DNA of 54,219 bases from assembly GCA_020650975.1 (NCBI GenBank), contig JAIPMN010007427.1:1-54219 (forward strand). The letters are read 5' to 3'. The position numbers were made by a program, and so were the translations under genes. This document shows positions 35,001 to 48,200 of this stretch, piece by piece (within the stretch, counting starts at the first letter, position 1; the number at the start of each line of letters is the position of its first letter). Below the pieces are notes generated by a model. That model was not told the DNA's origin, searched no databases, and saw only the letters and a list, made by a program, of their open reading frames with translations. This DNA is from Apostichopus californicus. Taxonomy: Eukaryota; Echinodermata; Holothuroidea; Aspidochirotida; Stichopodidae.

Positions 35001-35054
35001 AAGAAACATCAATTCTTTGAAGAGAGTGGACTAACACAATTAACAACATTTTGA
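29044..35054 (+). CDS. RNASEH2A: Ribonuclease H2 subunit A (catalytic)
   Basis: The catalytic subunit of nuclear RNase H2 cuts RNA in RNA:DNA hybrids and starts removal of single ribonucleotides from DNA. Seven coding exons, all GT-AG: 29044-29245, 30799-30870, 31447-31661, 32537-32674, 33414-33501, 33813-33936, 34916-35054. They total 978 nt (325 aa) and all phases close. Metal-binding residues fit the family: Asp59 and Glu60 in GIDEAGRGP, Asp167 in VYVDTVG, Asp195 in KADSKFP. GRG 62-64 and NYGSGYP at 231-237 are also present. The N-terminus is about 25 residues longer than the human protein and acidic. The C-terminus (about 281-325) has an acidic run, then [11 protein letters not shown], which resembles a PCNA-binding box lacking the first Gln. 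It is head-to-head with GOT1 and tail-to-tail with the RhoGAP gene. Exon 1 read through into intron 1 gives a spurious 167-codon frame. Confidence 0.96.
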
Positions 35055-35489
35055 ACGGTGCAGAAGGAAAACTCTGGGCGCCACCTTGCAGTATTCTTAG
35101 CAAAATGAGAAGGGAGAGATGTCGACAGTTCATGGAGGACGTATAAATCAACTTTCGTGGCACTAACAATAGTGTGCAGATGATTTTGTTATAGGCATTT
35201 CCCACCAAATTTCAGTGTGCATCAAGTTCTCTCAGATACACTCGTGTCATTTCTGCATCTCCAAGTTTTCCCAGACATGGAAAGAGCTTAATTTGACAGT
35301 TAAATGAATATTGCGTTTGATGTGGCAGTCAAAGTGACTTTCTAGCATATTCTGGGGTCTGTATTAATCCTTCTCCAGTTTAAAGGCTCTGACAGTAACA
35401 GGCAATAGCCTGACATAGTAACAACAATTTGAATGGTGAACAATACCTACTAAAATTACCATACAACTAGTAGTAGGTTAAATGACAGT

Positions 35490-35525
35490 GGGGGAGCGGG
35501 GGGGAGCAGGGGGGGGGAGCAGGGG
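35490..35525 (+). promoter_or_regulatory. G-quadruplex motif in the RNASEH2A 3' UTR
   Basis: Four uninterrupted G-runs of five, seven, nine and four bases are separated by AGC or AGCA. The G-rich strand is the mRNA strand, between the stop codon (35054) and the candidate poly(A) signal (35797). This is a textbook intramolecular quadruplex pattern. Confidence 0.8.
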
Positions 35526-35796
35526 ATTTAACATATAACTTATTAAGCATCTGACTATAGGTCAGTGTCAATCATATGTGGAAAGAAACGAACAACAGAA
35601 TTAACAAAACAAGATCTAACATCTTTCTTAAAGAAATTTAATGTCATTGACAGGTATACAAGCCAGCATCTTTTTGTATATATACATCAGAAAATTTGAA
35701 AAAGTGCTCTTCTCACTAAAAAGTCAGCAATAATGACAGTGCACAGTAATTTGTAAAAATTCATGCAACGTTTTTTTTGTGTGTAAAATATGGACA

Positions 35797-35802
35797 AATA
35801 AA
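35797..35802 (+). terminator. RNASEH2A: Candidate RNASEH2A polyadenylation signal
   Basis: AATAAA lies about 745 bases after the stop and is followed by TG-rich sequence (GTGTTGTTTTT) near 35827, as expected for a cleavage site near 35820. Confidence 0.65.
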
Positions 35803-35820
35803 GTTTGCACGCATGTGAAG

Positions 35821-38800
35821 AAACTGTGTTGTTTTTACTCTCTACAATGTAGGACATTAATCAATTTATCCTGTACACAAATGGACGATGTAAAACTCAC
35901 TCATCTCTTGAACACTGACATTGGATATAGATGTCCAATCGTACCATGAGGTACATGGCAGTCCCAGTTTGGTATGTCAGTTTAGTGACATGAAAACTAA
36001 AGCAATCGCCAGCTGGTTGTGTCGTACTACAAACAAATGCACCAACTTTTACTTCCCACTAGATCCCGATCAACTGACTACCGCAAAGAAATCATTTCAC
36101 CAGAACAGTGCAATTAGTCGACAGGTTGACCATATGAAATATGCCCCTATCCCTGTATGCAAATTAAGTTAGGACTAAATCAGTATTGTAGACTTGGCAC
36201 TGATATTTTGTGTTTTACAAAATAACATTTTCTTCAGGTATTAAATATATGCTGTTACACATACTGCAAGAAGTTAGTACATATTTTTTGTTTGGTTATG
36301 TACCCCAATTAGGAGGTATAATTCCAACTGTTGTAATATTTAGCTTGCGAGAGATTCTTAGGCGACAAAAATTGTACAGTGACACATAGCAACAGTGTAG
36401 TACAATATCATGTTTTCAACACTTTATCATTATACAGTTATTTTGTATGAACAACCCTTGCTAATAGAAATTTGTTTATAAGTGATTAGCTGGCTAAAAT
36501 AGTAAGAAATATAATAAAACCTAAATAATAATAATGATAAAAAAAGTTTAAAGAATGAGAATTGAAAAACAAGTTACAAGATAATAAACCAAGGATTAAT
36601 AGTTCTTACTGGACAGAAATTCATGCTCCAATGTAGGATTAATAAATCTTTTTTTTTGTAACTCATTTATAGAAATGGCTAGGCCTAATGTAGCAAAGGC
36701 AAGTTAACAGAACCATTCTTATGTTTCCAACAGAATCCTTTACCACATGTCACCAATTTCTCAGGATTATCATAGCTATCTAACAGAAGATTTTCGATGT
36801 ATGTATCTACCTTAACAACATTTGAAACAAATGATCCTTTACACAACTTAAGCTAACCCAAAATGTTGAAAGCTGTACTAGGACATGGTATGAACATTAT
36901 CCAAGTCAAGCTAAGTCGGTAGAGAGTATCTCAATACCAAGAAAATATACAGGACTAGTTGTTTTTAGTTATACCTTAAAGGAGACGTGTAGCTAAGTGA
37001 TTGAGTGACAAAACTGCCTCAGATAGACTGATAAAGAAACATTTTCAGTAGAAAATGGAAACATGTTTTCATTGCACTTATATTGAGACATTACAGCTGT
37101 GAAACCTGATATCAAATCACTGTCTTTTAGTTCCACAATTTAAACAAAAGTTAAAAAAAAAATGTAGCTTTCAACCACTGATTTCAGATCATAAACTTCT
37201 CTAGACAGGATGAGAAATAACCGTTTAATGTTTAGTTAACCTGTTAAAACCCATTCAATTACCCCCCCCTTATTTTGGGGATGGTGGGGTGCATCAGTGA
37301 CATTCTTTCTACCTAGAGAGAGACCTTTCATCCAATGTGACCTCCAGTCAAGCTACATTTACTTCACAATAAAAGGAAACCTTTCTTTATTGTCAAATCA
37401 GCAATAAATCCACATCAAACATACTATAATAATTAAGAAACAGAAACGATAATCTTGAAGATGTTTCATCCTGGGTACCAGCATCATTCTTCCTCTGTTT
37501 TCTTGTCATAACTATCTTCTTTATATTTTCAAGACATATAAATTGTATAAAGGAAGGCTTTAACGACCTTGTGAAAATGTTAACCTTTTAATCGGTGCTT
37601 CATCGTTATGGCGTAAGAACCTCTGCAAAATGCTTAAAATCAGTGGTTCAACAACAGGTTAATTAATAATAATTATGCAAATAACTGGTTAATGTTATGT
37701 AAGTGTATATATAAGCTCGGAATGAAGCGAACGATTGGAATGATTTTGTCGATTTCAACTAATCCTATATTACATTTAACGAGGGCTTTATATGACAGCA
37801 ATCACACTAGCACTGTTTCCGATGGAATTTTTTTTCCGAAACCGAAACAGGACTCCTGAGTTCTACTATTTATAGGCTAGCTGTATCTGATGACCACACA
37901 AGGATTCACGTCTTAACGGAATGATTTGTAAGTTGCAAAGGGAGTGTTGTTCAGAGCACAGAAAAGCACGGTTCGATAATTATTAGACGTCTGTTTGTTG
38001 GTTAAGTCCTTGAAGTGATGTTGCCTACAACGAAGAAACAATTAAAAGGAAGGTAATGAAAACAAGAAAATACATAAGTTATTATTTATGAATTACTGCA
38101 AATCTTTGTTATGACTGGAGAAGATCATTAAACAATATTCAAATGATTCTGATGAGAAAAATGACAAAGGCACAAGTAACTACACCCAATCCTTTTAATC
38201 TGTTGTCAGTTCTCCCACATGGTTAGCTTAAAAAGGAATTTAATCTATCACAACAATACTTGTTGAGTACAGTTTTAACGGGTCTTTCAGACACTCCCAA
38301 AATTAAAAACAGACTGCGGATCATAAAGGTACCACGAGTTGATCACTAGTAATATACACAATTTCATTTGTAATTATTGAAAAGATTTTGTGAAACATAT
38401 TTTCGAAGTTTCAAGTGGAGCCAACTGCTTTAATCACCTGTGGCTTGTGTTTCCTAAAGCATATTCTGCTTTAGTGGAACCTTGAACTCATCAATCAATC
38501 AATCAATCAGTGCATCTGTATTCAAGTTTGTCAGGCCTGTCAGCAGCTTTAGAGTGCTTTAGTGTGATAATTTAATTCAGTGATAATTAAACTGTAAAGA
38601 TCACACACATTAGCACCAATATGACAGCAGCCTCTGCTGAGATGCTGGAGAGTCACATTACCTTAATTTGAATCTCTAGTTGTTTAGTCTTGAATGCAGT
38701 TATAATGAAGGTTAACAATACTGCCGATTCCAGAAAAAAATCATGAAAGCTGAATACAATCTGGAATTAACACCTAAAGTATTCTTGGTTACAAAGAGCC

Positions 38801-39265
38801 CATATGGGTATAAAAGGTTGAATAGTTTGCCATAATATGTAGACAAATGAAATGTGTTGAAGATAGAACATATCCAGAGATTAGTATCATAATTACATGT
38901 TCGCACAGAGTTTACCGTAAGCTTACATTGTTTCACACAGTATATTATTTTTGCATAGGTTCACACAGTATCACCTCGGTAAATCTCGTTTCTTTCAAAA
39001 TACTTCTGTAACTGTGTAAATCAAAACTTCTATACATCTTTAACCTTGTGTATCAATATGACCCATTTTGTATAACTTTGCAATGACTTATTCCAGGGAT
39101 TATAGTAGAGCTCTAGTTAATACATTTTGAGTGTTCTTTTATGATTCAACCATGTACTTTATCTCAACACCTCTCTACATATGGCGAAGCTACTCATTTA
39201 CTGGGAACATTAACACTACTCAATTATAAAGTTTGCTTCTAACCAGTGGGATGTTAGCTTGGCTT
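35821..39265. other. Convergent intergenic region / 3' UTR of the RhoGAP gene
   Basis: The two genes point toward each other here. No coding exon is supported. Candidate minus-strand poly(A) hexamers are sparse: the reverse complement of TTTAAT near 38571 (ATTAAA), and TTTATT at 37386-37391 (AATAAA). A short (ATCA)n run lies near 38490. The rest looks like unique AT-rich DNA. Confidence 0.5.
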
Positions 39266-42200
39266 TCAAACACTTACATGTTGACTCCAGGCCCTTCTGG
39301 TCCTAGGGATCGGGGATGGAGGTGTCCCCTCCATGAGTGGCATCTTTCGAGGGATTGGCACTGGGTGAACCACATTACTCATGCTGGACGATGAGAGCGG
39401 ACTGGAGGTACTCCTGGGGAGTGGCACTGGTCTTTTACCGTAATTCTTACCCTTGTTGTTGTTGTTTGATTCTTGTGAGGTGCTGGAAGAGGGAGATAAC
39501 AGTGAACAAATTAAAAAATATGAAAGCATAACCTAACGATATTTAAAATGTTGTGGTTGATTTACAGTTGATGTACAGAAATATGTTCTTTACCTTGCAG
39601 AACAGCAGCATTCACTAAACAAAGGACAGTCACAGTAGAGACCATACAAACTGTAAGAAACATTACTGAGACCATACAAACTGTAAGAAACATTACTGAG
39701 ACCATACAAACTGTTAAAAACACTACTAAGACCATACAAACTACTTAGACCATACAAACTCTTAGAAACACTGCTTAGACAGTAGGAGTAGAGAAATATG
39801 ATCTTTACCTTGCCATAATATTCACAGCAGGGCTGGAAGACTCCATGTTGTTTAACTGGTTAAGCACAACACTGCACCCCTTGATATCAGATTGATCTGT
39901 GTAGGGACTCGGCTGAAAATATGAATGCAAAGATTAAATATGCAATTGTTTGTCCATTTATAGTAATGAAGAATAACTTAACATACAGTATAAACCAACT
40001 ACTACTGAACACAACAGCTACTGAACATGTTGACGTTATTTGAATTGCTTCAGGTTACACAACATTCAGGTTCTTTGGGGGTTTTATTTTATAGTTTCAA
40101 TCAACAACTTTCTGTGAGAAATCAGTAAGTGTAACTTCCTGATAATTATCTTTCAAAAAGGAAAGTATTAGTAAAGATAGTTTGTTCACTAGCCTTGTAG
40201 AACTTTGTGAACCATTCAAACCAGGTGCATGGGAAATTCACTGACCTTGCAGGAATTCACCACATAAAACAAAGTAAAATCAAATTTATATATCTAAATA
40301 TGATAAAATCCAAGTTTAAAAAACAATAAAGTAACAGAGAACAATTGACCGTTCCTGTCATTCAATAACTGCTTCCATTGTAAAGTATGCTCATGTCTGG
40401 ACAATAGCGGAAAATTGCCCAAACCATCAATCCGGCAAGATTTTTCAAATCTTCTGTCTACATGGGTATCACCAAGTTCATCCTCTGACCCACAGGTAAT
40501 GTGTTTAGCTGATTGGTTACACACACACTGGGAGTACAGTATAACGGTCAATCACACACAAAATTGATGCGCATGCCCAGCTTAACATTCTTTGAGGTAT
40601 ATCTCCACAGCTGCCATTAAGACTAATATTTTGGTTTGCAAGGTTGGTTATATTGCAGGGTACAGACGATTTGGGGGAATAGATTCCTGCACAACTATAT
40701 CAAAATATATTTAGTTTTAAGCTAATTGGTGTAAAATCATCTCGAGTGTATTCTCCTTTGTATTTGGTTTATAACTGTTGGGGATTTGGACACTGAAATG
40801 GGGAAAAAAAATTTTTTTCCAAGTACTGTCCACTGACTTACCCGATTCTCTTGATCTGATGGCTTTCTACTCTTTGGTCTCGGTGGCCTACTTAACTGAA
40901 TCACCAGCTCTCGACATAACTTCTTCTCCATTTGGAATTTCTGTCTGGCCTGGTAGAAGTAAAAATTATGACATTCACTATGTCGAATATAAAGTTGATA
41001 CATCTCGCAAATGTAGCTAGTGGTGCTTGGGACCTAACATCTCCCATCATGCAATATCCTTTCACTGACTGGAGCACAGTGCATAGTTTATATCACGAAC
41101 TCAGAGACATTTTAATACTACTCGCATTAATCTAATCAAATCAACAGTTATTCTAGGCATAAATAGTTATGGAATTAAAAGAGGAGGCTGGATTGTTAAC
41201 TTCAGGGTGTCATTTCTAAAGCTCTAACATGTAACCAAACATAGTTTTATTATCTAGGTTTATACAAGACTCTTAAAGGCATTGAAGACTCCCCCCAAAC
41301 CGTGTGCCGCGCTCTGAAAAAGTTAACTCTCCGTTGCTTGCAAGTGAAGTTTTCTTCTTGTCGCTACAAAATGCAGACAGTAATGAAACATGATACCTTG
41401 TTATCTTTTATCTAGACCTGAGATGTCCATCGCTGCTATGTGCACTGTGCTGTGGGTATTGACCGTAGCTGTATGTATTGACTGTACACTAGTGTCTAAT
41501 TACCGACGGTAGCAAGCTGTGTGTGTATTTTCTGGGATCAATGGTGTCTTATTTTTGTTACACCTCATTCGAAACTAGGTCAGATTATCGGCATTATATG
41601 TTTCTTTGTGCGCGAGTCTTGACACCCTTTAATGGACAGTGTCAACCTGCTGTCTTGTTTAATCTTGCACATGACAAGTTTTGAAAAACTCTGTCAACAA
41701 TTCAGTCCCAATCCTATAGAACAAAACCATTTAATAATCCCAGTCAAATGAGTATTACAAATTAACGATACAATCATACCATCACTTATATCCAAAAAAC
41801 ATCCACAAAAATATCTACAAAAAACTGGGGAATGATAAAACCAATGTAAATGGCCCAACTACTGTCAGATATGTCCAGAATCAATGTTTGTGTAATTACA
41901 GTTACTTACCACTCCATTGTCTTCAGGAGGTGGTGGAGCTAATCTTCGCTTCTTATGATGAAATGGAGTGCTAACTTGTTTCTACAAGAAATTGAAATAA
42001 TATATAGGAATCAATTAACCAGTTTAATTACAGAAACATTTACACATTTACAAGTGCGTTCAGTAGACATTATTTTCAATACACATTAACCAGCTTGTTG
42101 CAAAGAAAAAATGCTATCACCCTTCAAACAAGAAGTTCATGTGGTCTGATGGTGGATAATCAGAGTAAGCCCCGATAACTATTTGATTATAAATAAATAA

Positions 42201-45200
42201 ATATATAAGATAGAGGATACAAGTGTGACAATCTGTACTTAAGATTAGTTTCATTCTTTATATCTGTGTTCATGTTATTGGTTTTCAGGACTACGGCTAA
42301 CTTAGCTTAAATGTGACCTGGATTTGTCCCACTATAAGGTTTTAAAAACTTAAGACTTAGCTTAGCAGATGATATCCCTTATGAGATCAGTTGCTTAAAC
42401 ATTTATAATTGCAATTATTCTACATAAGATGGTTAAATAATTGAGAGTTATCTGAGATAAAAGATAGCAACTGCTTTCCAAAGAAACAGGTGAAATTGAT
42501 TTGTCTACCATCAATTGGTTGGAGAGGATAAATAATCTATATCCCAGGTATTCAAAGCGGGGTAATTTCTATTTTTTTTTCTGTATACAATTTTATTAAC
42601 AGAATTTGATCTGAGAAAAGAACAATGACGAAACTCTAGAAGACCTCATTAATATTTGAAGGTAAAATTTAGCCTATTATTCAAGTACACAACAATCAGT
42701 TACATACTGTAATAACTGATATAGCAAAATGGTACATAAAGATGACTAAATTGCAACACAGATGAATAGATGTATTGCATTTTCCATGCACAGAATCTTC
42801 AGATTTTTCACCGTTTTATTCTAATTCAAAAAAACTAATCAAATTCACAAATCTCAAAATTGCTATATATGCTAAGCCTAACTGAATTATTCCCTAAAGA
42901 AGTCATGCAGAAATAGGTTTGATCAAGTCACCACACTACCTTCAGAAAAATTTAAAGGAAAAAGTCATGCCAGGTTGTCAATGATGTGAACAACAAAATA
43001 TTTAAGCATCCCAAGTAAATGAACTGATTTTGATCCATCGAACTGGGATGAGAATGTAAGCATTACACATTAGAGGTTTTGAAGAAGGCAAAGTTAGTAG
43101 AGGGTATAGGATGATGGTGAAGATTTATCAATGTTGATGGTTGTTTGAGTATTAGACATGCATGTTAGGATGTAATGAGTTACAATGAATGAATGTTTTA
43201 ACTTTTATGTTGGATCTTGATTCTACAAAATGGACCTCAAAGCAAATCAGGGAATTATTTAAACATTTCAGGGAATAATTTATCCGTTATCGCATCGCAA
43301 AATGCTATGCAGAGTGTACACATTGCATACAAGTCCAACAATCTGCTTATATTGTGGTTTAGTATAACTTTACATGACATAGATTGGTCATCTTGCCCAG
43401 CTGTGATGAACTTTATCTATTTACTTTTAAATATTCAATGAAGATCTCAATAAGTGTTGTTTGAGTAATATATATGGTAGGATATATACTGGTCCCAGGG
43501 TATTTATAGAATGCACATGATATAACTTTAGTGAGGGCAGACGAGAATACCGACCAGAATAGACTCGCCGACAGATTTGCTTCTCTGTCTACGAGGCCGT
43601 AAGTTGCTCTGTCTGGCAAGGTCATCTTGGACATTGGTAGGTGTACCAGGCAAGAAACTGTTCTCAGCAAACTAAAAATGAACAATGGAAGGGTGACATA
43701 TGAAGAGATAGTGGTTGCTAAGCAACTTCTACATTAATGTCTTGATGTCAAGTGACATCTGATGAAAACACAGCAACACAAGTTCACAGTAATAATCAAA
43801 GAAATGGGAGGTTACACATTCAATGGTATTTGAACAGTAAAACAATCTATGATTAAAAGAGGAACTGAAGTTAGTAATATGTTACAAACGACACATTATA
43901 TTTTTGTCTCATTATAATTTTAATTAAGCCTCATTAACAATCATGGAAGTCAAGTGTACTTTAATTAGGGTTTATAGATGACTTGATCACCATCACATAA
44001 CACAGCAGTTACATTTAACATGCCTCACAACATTTATATGTTGGTCCTCGTTATATTATTTTAATTTAAAAGGTATACAAAAGCAAACTAGTTGTGTATT
44101 GTGTGGGCCATATGCCATGTCACACATTAATATATTGCACACTGCCAAATTTCTTCCAGATAAATTTCAGTACTTTATACCTCGTCAATAAAACAATTAA
44201 TAATGCTGGTAGCCTGGTACAGTAGATAAGACTTGTATCTACGTTAAATTTGATGTGTCTGTAAAAACCTGAAACTTCAGTTCCACTTTACGTTGTGCAA
44301 AACCTATACAGAATGTGCATCCGGTTTGAAGGAAGGACAAATTTAAGTATTAATCATGAATAGGTCAGGGTGCTGAAGCTACACATCAACTATGTAAATG
44401 CGGAATAGCAATTTAGAGGACAAAAACAGTCCCAGCCTTTTCATGAACTCACATAAATGATGTTATAAAGATATGATGTCAAAGGTCATTTTGAGAACAA
44501 CAATCCACAACAGGTAATAATGCTACAGTAAAAGCAAGCCTTGCAAACTGTAAAACTCAGTATCATATCTGCTAATGACATCATACGATGTCGGTGTCTG
44601 GGAGGGATATCAACACTGGTCATCTCATTGCATAAAGTACGTATCAATGATATTCAAAGATATTTTGCTGACTTCATCAACTTTGCATCTATAGTACTCC
44701 AGGCATATTCGTCTTTTCTTGTTCAAATGAGGATTTTTCTTTACTTTTCCAGACTAAAATTCTGAATTCAAGGACTTTCAAGCTCTATTTATGTTTCCTT
44801 ATTTTTTTCCAGGCTTTTATTCTATTTTCCAGACTGTGTGGGGAACCATTGGAAGGTATCTTACAACCAACTCACTGCATCAAGCTAATACATTCAGTAT
44901 CAGATGTTAACCTCCCACCTCTTTACTGACTTCATCAACTTTGTATAAACTCATATATGCATATGCTTATCTTTTTCCCCCTTATTATTCTCATCAATGA
45001 TTTTCACATTGCAAATACACACATCAGTTAATGAAAAAGCTTACTTACAAGCTCAAGTGTTAATAATTTACAAAAACTAAGTGCAGGGTTATGACAAAGT
45101 TATCTGTCTTCTAAGTGATGAAAGTCTAACACAAATGATAGAGAAAGAAAACGGCAATCAATCACAGTGACCAAATTACCTGTAAAAACCAAACAGACAT

Positions 45201-48200
45201 ACGGCTAGAAAAGGCATCATCATGTTTCTTTATCGAAATAATGCCAAGGAGGAAAAAGGGATGATCACTAAATGACAAATTCCTTTTAGTTTTGTTTAGA
45301 TGAAAAGGAATGCAGTAGCGTAGCTCTTAACAAAGCAGGAATGAACAGCAATATCAAACATATTTTTTTATTTATTCATTATGACGCACAGAAAGCATCA
45401 TAGCATAATGAACGAGCTCCTCTTCGGGGTTTACATGACATTGCTGTGTTTTACATCACAGAATAGCAGCAAATATGAAGGTTAAATATCCAAACAAAAG
45501 CACATCTCATAAGTTAGACATGTGAAAGCAACCATTGGACAGGAAAATGTTGGTTTTGGAAAGCTAGTGAACTGTCTCACTGAAAGTATTGGTATGTATT
45601 GTCATTATGTTGTCACTATATGACTTTACGTCACAGTGTCAACAACACTGTACCAATCTTTCTGGGGGTGTTTGATGAAGAGGAGTTCTAGCTTGTATTT
45701 TGTCATCCTAAATGAATTTGTTTTGCCTTCCTTCTCAGAACAAAAATGTCCCTCGTTGTTGATCTACACGACGGTAAGACAGAATATTACGATACACCTT
45801 TTATCGTTTTTGTTCACCTGTTTCATTAGTCTCCGTTTCTTTGGACCTTCCGGCATTGCTTGTACATTAGAATAAAGTTGAGCCAGAGCTGCTTGTGTAT
45901 GATCCTTCTGACCTTTGACCTGAACTGTTGATTGCTGTGGACAGCTTACTCTAGAGCTGTTAGACTCATCCTAAGCAGAATAAAAATGGACTTGCAATGC
46001 TGCACATGCAATTTGACATATATGTGATGTTCAAAGCATTATTTAAAAAAATATTTAAAAAACATTTTAACCTTGTTATAAAAGCAGGTTTTATTAGCAT
46101 CACTTGTTTGTTCCAGTTCTAATACTCACAGATCCTAATTTCCTCTTAATTATACTGCAGCTTATTAGGTTGACAAATTCCAGTTTTTCAACTGAAGGAA
46201 TCATTAAATTTCTCTTTTACGTTTTCTGATGATCTTACTTTTAAGTGAATTAATTCCAACATGAAAAAGTGTTTGTGTGGCTAACCTTTAATAGGAATTC
46301 ATTACTAACACCCTAAACTAACAGTCACTCGTTGAATTCTTCTTGGAGGACGTGTTCGACTTAGTATTGTATAATTACAATAGCATTCTTGAGTAATACT
46401 CTGTCAGGTTTTCCTAAACTTTAGCAGCAATAGTTAAAAAGTGCTTTAAAATTGGCAGAACTCAATACTTTTTCCAGACAGGTCCTCGTCGACAAATTAA
46501 CCATCGACAGTCCCAAAGCATTTCTTCCAAGAAGGAAATGACAGGCACAGAAATTGAAGCAGGATTACAGAAAAATGTTGTAAAATGTTGATGGTTTGAA
46601 GTTATTGCATGAGTTTTAATGTAAAGTTGGCTAATCAGTAAAACTTGCATGATCGACACAAAACAATTGTTTTCCGAGAGTATTTATTTCAACATATTCT
46701 CACTCCAAACTTTAGAAGAAAAACAAACCATGATACATCATGATCTGCTCCGACATCATACTAAATTTGAAAGTCAGTCTAGTCAGGTTGTCAAACAGTT
46801 TGTTTAAATGTTATACGAAACACTTAAGTTAACTTTGAAATGAATTGAAAAAGGACAAACACCTAAACAGAAGCACCACAATAAAAATTTGAAAGAAGCA
46901 CTATCCAGGAATGAATGCTAAGACGAACATTTTAAGTTATGAATGGGTCATGTCCCTGATGTGCTATGATAGTTCAATGTTAACTCAAATGAACAAAAAT
47001 AACCAAAATAAAAGTAGAACTGAGTGCATGGATGAATTAAGTGGTTAGGAGGAAATAAACTTACAGCAGGTCTTAATGGTGCCTTATTAGACCTGTTATC
47101 ACAGGACTCATCTGGAACAAGTCCACCCATTTTGATAAATGTTTCACATCTGTTGAGCAATGAACTTGGAGCCTGTAACATGAAATCAGAAATCATATCT
47201 CTTTTAACTCTGTTGGGATAAAATTCTCTTCTTGACTATAACTTATACCTCATTATAAAATGGCTTAGAAGGCAGCCATTTTTACATCACTCACCAACCA
47301 TATATATTCATATGAGGAAAACAAAATGGTTTGTAACTTACAATTTCATATTTCTCTAGCTTACTTAAATTTGTAAGACCTATTCAGAGAGGAAACCTGT
47401 GGAAAGCTTTAAGATGAAAAGAACACCCAGTAACTGTAATTTAAGCAGTTAGGGTTTGAACAACAAACCTCACCCCCCCCCCCCCACCCAATGTTAGTTT
47501 CATTGCTTCTCACGAAGCCATCTAATGATAACCCCTTTTAATCACTCGACTGTTAACACCAGCATATCAATAATCAAATGCAGTATAATACATTGCTAAA
47601 GCATGGATGAACCACTGCCTAAACATCAAGAACTGTCTAGTTCGGACATATCAAAAACTTTCATACCACTAAATAGCTAACCTAAGCTAAATTTGTGAAT
47701 CTAAACAAAAATAAATATCTCATGACACACACTAATATAAGCAAATTTTAGCTGTGAAGGTTGCAGGTCCAAATTTTTTAACAAGTTTAGCCACTTGCTA
47801 AACATGCCAGTGCTTACAAATCTACTGGCTAAGATCTGTTCTCACTAGCACTCTCCTGAGTTACAGCATACATCAGTTACTGTACAATGCCTATAATAAG
47901 CACTAATAAGGGACTTATGTGTTAGATATCAGAAATCATGCCAATTTGTTGACTGACAATTGTTACCCAAAATATTAGGTCTATGTATTTATGTTCTATT
48001 CTTCATGTTTATTGGTAAAGAAATGCAAGTGTTTGTAATTTCTACAAGCAATCTGCAAAATCTAATGGCAGTTAGTCAGTAAATAGCCTAAATTTTTAGG
48101 CTTGCATTGTGTTGATATTTTTATGGAGTACCCTCAATATATACAGAACGCTTTTCTGAAAGTTTATCAAACAAGTTTTAGTATGTACGATAATACAGCA

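Noticed and set aside
35921..36172. 83-codon plus-strand frame downstream of RNASEH2A
   Set aside because: No recognisable domain, no supporting splice sites, and it lies past the likely poly(A) site in convergent intergenic DNA.
39240..39280. GTAAGT donor after WSQH in the last RhoGAP exon
   Set aside because: The only nearby acceptor would make an intron of a few tens of bases ending in another immediate stop. Reading through to HVSV and stop is simpler. A distant 3' exon cannot be ruled out.
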